A stretch of 64,000 nt of DNA from Xenoacremonium recifei (lineage: Eukaryota > Ascomycota > Sordariomycetes > Hypocreales > Nectriaceae), in the NCBI GenBank assembly GCA_012184525.1, contig WOFQ01000027.1, positions 124,001-188,000 on the forward strand, in the 5' to 3' direction. Positions 57,393-64,000 of the stretch are shown here, one piece after another. The notes under the pieces were generated by a model. That model was given only the letters and a program-made list of their open reading frames with translations, searched no databases and was not told where the DNA came from. Each line of letters opens with the position of its first letter. Within the stretch, counting starts at the first letter, position 1. Position numbers and translations under genes: made by a program.

Positions 57393-60300
57393 TCATAAAG
57401 AAGGGTGATATCCTAATATAAGGCCACGCAAAACAATGAATATTCGTACAGTGTCCCGCCTGCGCAGTCTTCTAAACACCACAGCCCCTGACGATGGATG
57501 GTGCACCCACTTCGAGGCGCTTTGGGTGTTCCGCGCCGCTGTATTTTGAGCTATCTTGTTGAAAAAGGTAGAATCAGTGCCTAGCTTCTGCACTAGATCC
57601 TTCCCGTGCTGTGACCAGCAGGTCCCATCGCAAGATAATGGTCCGTGTGTGCATGGCGCAAAGGGCTCCCCTGAAAGCTGCCAGAAAGTGTCATCCGAAA
57701 GCCGGATCCGTCTTGACCAGCCGCCTGTGAGGAGATACCCTTGACGCTTAGCTAGGATATTGAGGCATGAGATTGTTGTAGCAAGATAGTCGAAGCCTCG
57801 GGGCATGCGATTACAGGAGGAGTTTAAACGCTGACCCGAGGGGACAGCTTCAATGACCTCACCAATGTTTGAACACACAACCACAGCGTCAACGACATTG
57901 ATCAGCTCGCTCCGGGCCTTCGAAGAGATGTGCAAAGCCTTCATACAGGTGCCTCGGCCAGGGGAAGTGACAACATCCATGAACTCGAATCCGTACATCT
58001 TTTTGTGAGTGCTCCTCCGTATGATCGGTCCCGTGGCTAGAAGGTTGGTGTTGAGCCCCAGCAAAAGATCCCTAAAAAGCAGGCCTTCGGTATCGAATAC
58101 TTGATTCTCGCCCTGGGATTCGAGGCTTTTGACAATAGACATCCCATCTATGTGTCCCGCTACAAATGGTACACGGCCTTCCGGGGCTTGCGCTGTCCGT
58201 GCATATGCCTGAGCCATGTGCATAAGTAAACTTAGCTTAGGTATTAGCCAGAACCTCTTGCAAGCAGCATCGTACACAATAGCGAGCTCCATTGCCGTAT
58301 CTCGAAGTAGTTTGCAGTAACCACCAAAAGGAGTGAATTGAAGCATGTGGCTTGTGTACTTGAGGTTCACCTGCAGTCCGAGACTCGCCGCCAGTGGTTG
58401 CTGCGGTCCGATAGATGTCAGTGCTGAAAGGCCATCGACTACAAGAGACCTCGCCTTTTCGGGACCGCCGGAATATCCAACATCGGCCGGGAGGGCTCTC
58501 GATCCGAGGTTGATTTGGGCGAACTCGCACCAGCCAAGAAAACATCTCATACTGCGGAATTGCTCAATATTTGTCGTTTCCAAGCGTTTCCCTAAATTCA
58601 TAGTATGCGGGTTGATTTGATATCCTTTTTCCGTATCCAAGAGCCTGGTAATAAGATGGAATTGTGCGGTGTTACCCTCAGTGCTGACTGGTACGATGAT
58701 CGTTTCATAGCCAACGAAGACGACGCCGCCACTAATCACTAAAGGAAGCCGTATCGCAGCTAACTCGAGCATAGTGCCAAAAGAGACCTCCATACCCTTG
58801 TTGAAGTGCCTACTCAGTACGTATTCGCGAGCCGCTCGGTTATCAGGCAAACCCATTGCGTTTGGTCTGTAGCCAAACAAGAACTTCCAGCACACTGCTC
58901 CATCCCCTTCGCACCGACGAACGATCTCGTAGCGTATAGAGAATTCAGGTCTCAGCGCGAAAGTAGTTGGTAGTCTACGTCCGCGGTATGTTGTGATGAC
59001 GTTGGCAAGGTTCTCATTTCTCTCGACAGCGTATCGGCGTAGTGACCAAACGGCCCAAGGGATGCTATGAGCAGCGCCTTTCTGCTGAAATAGTGTGCAC
59101 AAAGTTGCAATGCAGTCCATGATGCTACCCAATAATTTCTCGTGATTGAAGGGGCCGTTCTGCGAGGGATATTGCAGGAAGGGATATGGTGTTTGTTTGT
59201 GAATGACATCGACTTGGATGCTTTCCCAAAGGCACGAAACACGGACTGAAACGGGGTAAGTGCGAAATTTATATTCGAGGGTTATTTCTAGAGCAGAATT
59301 GAGCAAGAGAAAAATGTGGCAACTGGGAAAATGGAGTATTTACTTGTTGTTTTCAAAGTTTCCCAACCTTCCGCGACAGTCTTGAATATCAGATTCAAGA
59401 ACAGCCAACGGTCTGGGTCCATTTGGGGTAGTAGTGAACCCGCAAGTTCCGCCCAAGTCGATGCTTTGTAGACTACATCAATTTTGATGAGGTCCGCTTC
59501 CTTGTCCTCAGGTTTCTTCAGCCTTGGAGGACAGGGTCTCCTTGCCGCAAGCAATAAGACCTCTCGCTCGAGGTCTGCAACATCGACATGATTTCGAGAT
59601 CTTCTACGCTTCATCAATTCAGGAAGGTCCCATTCCCATTTGACGGAATCGAAATGAAATCCCGATGTCTCCTTCCGGGTGGCGCAGATGAGTTCTTCTG
59701 CAGATGGAAAGCTTTCTTGCACATCTGCATAAACCCAAAACAGGATTTCAGAAGGCAGCGGATTCGGAGATGGTATGGCTGGGGCGGCTGCATTGTCTTT
59801 TGCCAGCTTTGCCCACCAAAACCTTGCATCTGTAGCCTTGCTACCATGCTCCAGTAGCCAAATACAGACATCCATATGCCCTGAATAGGCGGCTGCAATG
59901 TACGCGGGTCCCCTGAGTTGGTCTGCAGCAATCTGTGACACTTCGTAGGTGCTCATTAACTGAACGAGCTCAAGGTTTCCCTGTGATGCGGCAGCAGAAA
60001 GTGGCATCTCCTATCGAAAATGTCAGACTCAATGTACTCGGGAGAAAGAATTAGAGATGAGGAGCTAAGGACTGAATATAATGTGGCTAGGGTTCATCAG
60101 TCACACAGCAAGAGACGGCTCACTCACCTCCATCTCACCATTTGGAACCAGCCTGATAGTGCTGCCGGAGCTGCCACTGGAAGATTGGCCCCTGTCCAGC
60201 CCCTGAGCGGCGTTTCGATATTCTCTCACCGCCGCGACGCGAGAACTCTCACCAGCTTTCAATAGAAGATGGACTATATCCACCACTTCATCGGGAGGTC

Positions 60301-60907
60301 CAAAGTCCACAGCTGACGTGACAGCGGTTTCGTAGGTGGCCTCCATCTTGTGACTTCTTGCTCCAGCATCTAAGAGGACTTTAGTGAGCTCTAGAGATGT
60401 TCTTGCTGCAATCAGGAGCGGAAAATCGAAGGTATTCAGGGCGCCTTCGCCCCAGCTGATGTCGTCTGGAACATCAATTCTCTTTCTGGCTCTAACTTTT
60501 TGAGGAGTGATTATTGAGGCATTGACGTCAATGCCCTGGTCGATGAACTGTTTCACGGCCTCAATATTACCGGTTTCCAAAGCCTCTACCCAATCTCGCT
60601 GTATCATAAGCGCAGATGTCATAAGCGCAGATGGGCGTGCCGATGTGTCTTTACCCTTGCCCTTTGCCGCCGGTTTGAGGTCGGAAACCTCAGGCGACGC
60701 TTTGGAACCAGGGCTCGAATGCTCCGGGTCGCGACTGACAAGCACAAATTTGGCACCTTTCTGTGAGCCTGTTGGGGTCTCTGCAGATTGCGGCGGAGGT
60801 CGCAAAGTTTCCGCATCCTTTGCAGACTCTCGCGGGGTCTTCGCTACTGCTGACTGGGTACGGCCCTGCGACGAAGGTATCTCGGATGACGCCTGCTCGT
60901 CCTCCAT
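57393..60907 (-). CDS. Ankyrin-repeat protein with unnamed fungal C-terminal region (copy 2)
   Basis: Proposed CDS: complement(join(57393..59287, 59344..60010, 60128..60907)), 1113 aa; introns of 56 and 117 bp. Residues 1-95 are Ser/Pro/Lys-rich and disordered. Ankyrin-type repeats follow from about 100 to 330 (ALETGNIEAVKQFIDQGIDV, DFPLLIAARTSLELTKVLLD, PLSAAASQGNLELVQLM, YIAAAYSGHMDVCIWLLEHG). A charged helical linker leads to a 650-residue C-terminal part whose landmarks (GVVFVGYETIIVPV, RCFLGWCEF, RFWLIPKLSLLMH, SNIGEVIEAV, YLATTISCLNIL) parallel those of 4892-7753 in order. No membrane segment or catalytic motif recognised. Divergent from a HET-domain gene. Such ankyrin/HET neighbourhoods are common in fungal non-self recognition; a role here is inference. 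Confidence 0.75.
60604..60633. repeat. 15-bp tandem duplication inside the ankyrin gene
   Basis: TCATAAGCGCAGATG occurs twice, head to tail, at 60604-60618 and 60619-60633. It is in frame and duplicates five residues (SALMT). A recent slippage event is likely. Confidence 0.85.
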
Positions 60908-62016
60908 CGCTAAGGGATGGTAATCTCCTGGTCAATATGTGGTGGATGGAATGAGGTTTGAGATGAAGATGAAGAAAGTCGAGGATGATCATGAAGGTAA
61001 GGCTGAAGTCAAGGCGGCAAGGCAACGAGCCCGACTTGTCCGCGGTGCAGGCCAGGGGCAGTTGCATGATTGGAGTAGCCGCATAGGGAAGTTCAGCCCT
61101 GACCCTCAGACCTGGAGGCCGCCCAGGACTTGGCTGCTGGGGTCTGTTGTTTCGAGGCATATGCCAAAGTCGAAAAAATACTTAACGGAGAGAGTTATCG
61201 TGATGCCATAAAAACAAACATCGGATGCCTTAGGGGAAATTAGAACAGGTAAGTGAGTACCTGAATTGTTTTAGTCCTAACCTTGATCTATGGGGTACCG
61301 AGCTACCACTTAGAAGCTCCTCCAGAACTCTCCATCACGAAGTCATTCAGTTTCAATTGCCAAGTAATTCGTATAAATAATATAAATGGCTGAGCAATTA
61401 ATCTACTGCCCATAGCAGATTGTTAAAGCTGACCTAACCCTAACCTAACCCGCCAAACGTTTAAGACAGGAAGGAACGGCCACCGTGTTCGCACTGCCGT
61501 AACCTCAGGCACTGACCAGGTCGATTTGCCCTCGCTACCTTGACAGCTCACATTTCCCTCTCTCCCACTTCGATCCATCATCTTACATTATCATGACTCT
61601 AACAATCTGTGGCCGAGGAGGATCTCAGACGATTCCATTTTCGACATAATTGAGGCTGGCGACAGATAATACACTTCGTGTTTACGCCACGGTGACAATC
61701 CCCGACAATGGCCCACGAAACCCTCATCGTGCCGTGGCCGGGCGTCTTCCAGGAGTATCTTTCCATAATTGGTGAGATTACGACTCTGACTCGGACGTTT
61801 TTCCAACATTGGATGGCGGGGAAGCAGGCAGAGTCAAGGGTCTCTCGTAGCGAGTTGGGGGCCGGATTTGATAAGCTGAATTTGCCCACTTGCTCAGCCA
61901 CTGCATATCTCGCGCATCGAGTCATATGCCGTTCATGAACCAGAGGGGACGCTGAGCACAGAAACAAGCCACCAAATTTCCCGGACCATCGAGACCAGAC
62001 TATTTGCTAACACATA
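60908..62016. promoter_or_regulatory. Divergent promoter: ankyrin gene / HET gene
   Basis: 1.1 kb between divergent ATGs. It contains a telomere-repeat-like stretch (61433-61451) and an AT-rich part near 61340-61430 with ATAATATAAATGG. Frames of 60-120 codons occur, but none is supported. Confidence 0.5.
61433..61451. repeat. Short interstitial telomere-like repeat
   Basis: CCTAACCCTAACCTAACCC resembles the fungal telomere unit (CCCTAA)n with one base missing in places. Too short for a telomere; it may be a factor-binding box or a scar of double-strand break repair. Confidence 0.6.
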
Positions 62017-64000
62017 ATGTGGCTCATCAACACTACCACTCTTCGACGCGAGGAGTTCATAAACCCCGAAGACTATGACATCCGATACGCCATCCTCTCC
62101 CACACATGGGAGGAGGATGAAGTCAGCTTTCAGCAATTCGGGGACCTGGACCTCGCCAGAACCATCTCCGGCTTCTCTAAGATCGAGCAAACATGTGAGC
62201 TTGCTCGCTCGCACGGCCTCCAGTATGCCTGGGTCGACACCTGCTGCATCGACAAGTCCAGCAGCGCCGAGCTCTCAGAGGCCATCAACTCTATGTTCAC
62301 TTGGTACCGCAACTCCGCCATCTGCTATGTCTATCTGTCCGATCTGCCCGATGTCCCGGACATGGACTTGCATCGTCGGGACTACTCGTCAATGAGAAGA
62401 ATTGAGATCGAGCACGACATATACGCCGCCATGTTCAGCTCGTGTCGTTGGTTCAAGCGCGGCTGGACGCTTCAAGAACTCATCGCTCCCAAGGAGCTCA
62501 TCTTTCACAATGCGGATTGGGTTACAATGGGCAGCAAAGACACCCTCAGCCATCTTCTTGCGCTTGTCACCGGCGTCGACTCCGACGTCCTTCTGGGCAC
62601 GGTGAGCTTGTCCTCTGTCTCAGTTTGCAAGCGCATGTCCTGGGCGGCAAATAGAGATACACGGCGAGTTGAGGACATAGCCTATTGTCTCCTCGGCATC
62701 TTCGACGTTAACCTACCATTGATCTACGGTGAGGGATATAAGGCTTTCCAAAGGCTACAGGAGGAAATTCTTCGAACAAGCGACGACATGACAATTCTGG
62801 CTTGGTCGTCATCTAAACATGTCAAGGAGAAGTACCGGCCGCCGCTGTACCGGAAAACCCGTGAGCGGCCCCGATTCCGTGGCGCTTTTGCGTGGGCACC
62901 CGCCGAGTTTGCTAACGCCCGCATCGCCGCTCCCGAAATCGACTCGGCGTTTGCTTCTCCCACCAAGATGAACCTCGTCCACGGCTCGGTTGAGATCTCA
63001 ACTGGTGAGGGCGTGCCTCTGAATTTCGAGGTCTACACAAGTGATCTGTGGCTCAAGATCCCTGGAGCCGAGAACCAGCTTGGACGTCGCCTGGTCATGA
63101 CGCCGTACGGCTATGCTTTCGCCGATGATGACTGGGGGGCTCTTCGCGACAATCTCACTCTCCGAGGCGTGGAGGTGCCTCAGTTACGTATCATCAGTCC
63201 CCAGGAGGCTGTTCGGATGGAATGGAGCCAGCATCGCCACATACACTGTTTGTTGCGCTCAAGCCTGGAGAAGATGTACAACCCCTCTGCCATGACGTAC
63301 TCGTGGCCGGCCCATCGCTTCGACCAGGTCCGCTGCGCCCTGACGTATTCCGGGCCCGAAGTCAGTGCTCCTGACGCGCCGGTCCTTCTCCTGGGAATGT
63401 TGGTCCGGGAGGCTGTCATCTTCATCCAGAGCGCTGATAGCACCGGGGGCTGCACGAACGTCAATCTGAACCTCCTCTTTTGCTTCGGCACCATTCAGAA
63501 CCACGCCGCTGACAAGGTTGAACACCCACGTCAAACCTGGGGTGTGACATTCTGTAAGCAGAGTAGGAGTCCTACCTCATCATACATCTACCAGATGGTC
63601 GACAGCGGAGAGAGGCGCGACTACATGGTCCGCGGGGCTATCGAATCTTCTCTGCGAGACTTATTAGTCGACGGGAACCGGAAGAAAAGTTTTCAGGATT
63701 TCAAAGACAGGCGGGACGTAATTGAGATCAGGTGTACCACCAACACCTCTCATTACGTTCGATGCTACACGGAACAGACCACAGAGAATCGTCCGGATAA
63801 CCTCGAAACGCTTCACCAGTTCCAGATCCGCTTCCAGAAGAAAACAGCATCGGGCAACTGGGTTGACCTGGACTCTGACGAGACCCTCCAAGACGCGGAT
63901 GCCTTACCAGCGTCTCATGTCCAGGCCGCACAGCAGGCCACCTACACAATGGCCCAAACAGACCCGAGCAACAGCCAGACAGCCCTTCAACAAGCCAACT
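62017..64000 (+). CDS. HET-domain (heterokaryon incompatibility) protein, 3' end missing
   Basis: Open from the ATG at 62017 to the window edge, 661 codons without stop or intron. The N terminus MWLINTTTLRREEF, then YAILSHTWEEDEVSF, LQYAWVDTCCIDK, AINSMFTWYRNSAICYVYL, WFKRGWTLQELIAP and VEDIAYCLLGIFDVNLPLIY are the successive blocks of the HET domain, about residues 1-260. The rest (LVMTPYGYAF, VLLLGMLVREAVIF) is a family-typical C-terminal part of unknown fold. HET domains trigger cell death after non-self recognition and have TIR-like structure in published work. GC-rich codon use compared with the ankyrin neighbour. The partner gene is not identified; the divergent ankyrin gene is a candidate (inference). 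Confidence 0.93.
   Translation, partial: MWLINTTTLRREEFINPEDYDIRYAILSHTWEEDEVSFQQFGDLDLARTISGFSKIEQTCELARSHGLQYAWVDTCCIDKSSSAELSEAINSMFTWYRNSAICYVYLSDLPDVPDMDLHRRDYSSMRRIEIEHDIYAAMFSSCRWFKRGWTLQELIAPKELIFHNADWVTMGSKDTLSHLLALVTGVDSDVLLGTVSLSSVSVCKRMSWAANRDTRRVEDIAYCLLGIFDVNLPLIYGEGYKAFQRLQEEILRTSDDMTILAWSSSKHVKEKYRPPLYRKTRERPRFRGAFAWAPAEFANARIAAPEIDSAFASPTKMNLVHGSVEISTGEGVPLNFEVYTSDLWLKIPGAENQLGRRLVMTPYGYAFADDDWGALRDNLTLRGVEVPQLRIISPQEAVRMEWSQHRHIHCLLRSSLEKMYNPSAMTYSWPAHRFDQVRCALTYSGPEVSAPDAPVLLLGMLVREAVIFIQSADSTGGCTNVNLNLLFCFGTIQNHAADKVEHPRQTWGVTFCKQSRSPTSSYIYQMVDSGERRDYMVRGAIESSLRDLLVDGNRKKSFQDFKDRRDVIEIRCTTNTSHYVRCYTEQTTENRPDNLETLHQFQIRFQKKTASGNWVDLDSDETLQDADALPASHVQAAQQATYTMAQTDPSNSQTALQQAN

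Noticed and set aside
1..64000. tRNA, 5S rRNA, snRNA and thiamine riboswitch signals
   Set aside because: I looked by eye for B-box GGTTCRANTCC, 5S and TPP-aptamer signatures on both strands and found no convincing match. A covariance-model scan (tRNAscan-SE, Infernal) would be decisive.

Overview
The window is nuclear DNA of a filamentous ascomycete (Pezizomycotina), most likely a Sordariomycete. The signs are short introns (44-175 bp) with CTAAC/CTGAC-type branch sites, two Zn2Cys6 regulators with fungal-type middle domains, a HET-domain gene, and long GC-rich intergenic stretches. Genus and species cannot be read from the sequence. No rRNA, tRNA, CRISPR array, transposon or viral gene was seen.

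Left arm (1-10.1 kb), accessory character: a truncated metallophosphoesterase is divergent from a Zn2Cys6 regulator (617-2533). The regulator runs convergently into an MFS permease (2534-4193), and their stop codons touch. Extended CGG-N4-CCG palindromes sit upstream of both, which suggests a small local regulon. Next come a large protein of an unnamed fungal family (4892-7753) and a kinase-like gene that has lost its catalytic motifs (7768-10103).

Middle (10.7-53.5 kb), mostly conserved housekeeping genes: a Dnf3-type P4-ATPase flippase, a homeodomain regulator set in a very long gene-free region (19.5-26.8 kb), an adaptin-binding p34-like protein with a GC-AG intron, a full-length ABCC transporter, the Sec61 alpha channel divergent from a MOD5-type tRNA isopentenyltransferase, a second Zn2Cys6 regulator, two divergent single-pass membrane proteins, a protein of unknown function, the SDH3 cytochrome b subunit of complex II, and TAF6.

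Right arm (54-64 kb), again accessory: an SDR dehydrogenase is divergent from an atypical bZIP regulator, with three TAACGTTA-type palindromes beside them. A 1113-residue ankyrin protein follows whose C-terminal part belongs to the same unnamed family as 4892-7753. It is divergent from a HET-domain gene that runs off the window. The family thus appears at both ends, once beside a pseudokinase and once fused to ankyrin repeats next to a HET gene. This is the most promising lead to an undescribed self/non-self or innate-immunity type module, but that reading is inference.

Exon borders were set by eye from GT-AG (once GC-AG) sites, branch sites, reading-frame continuity and family fit.
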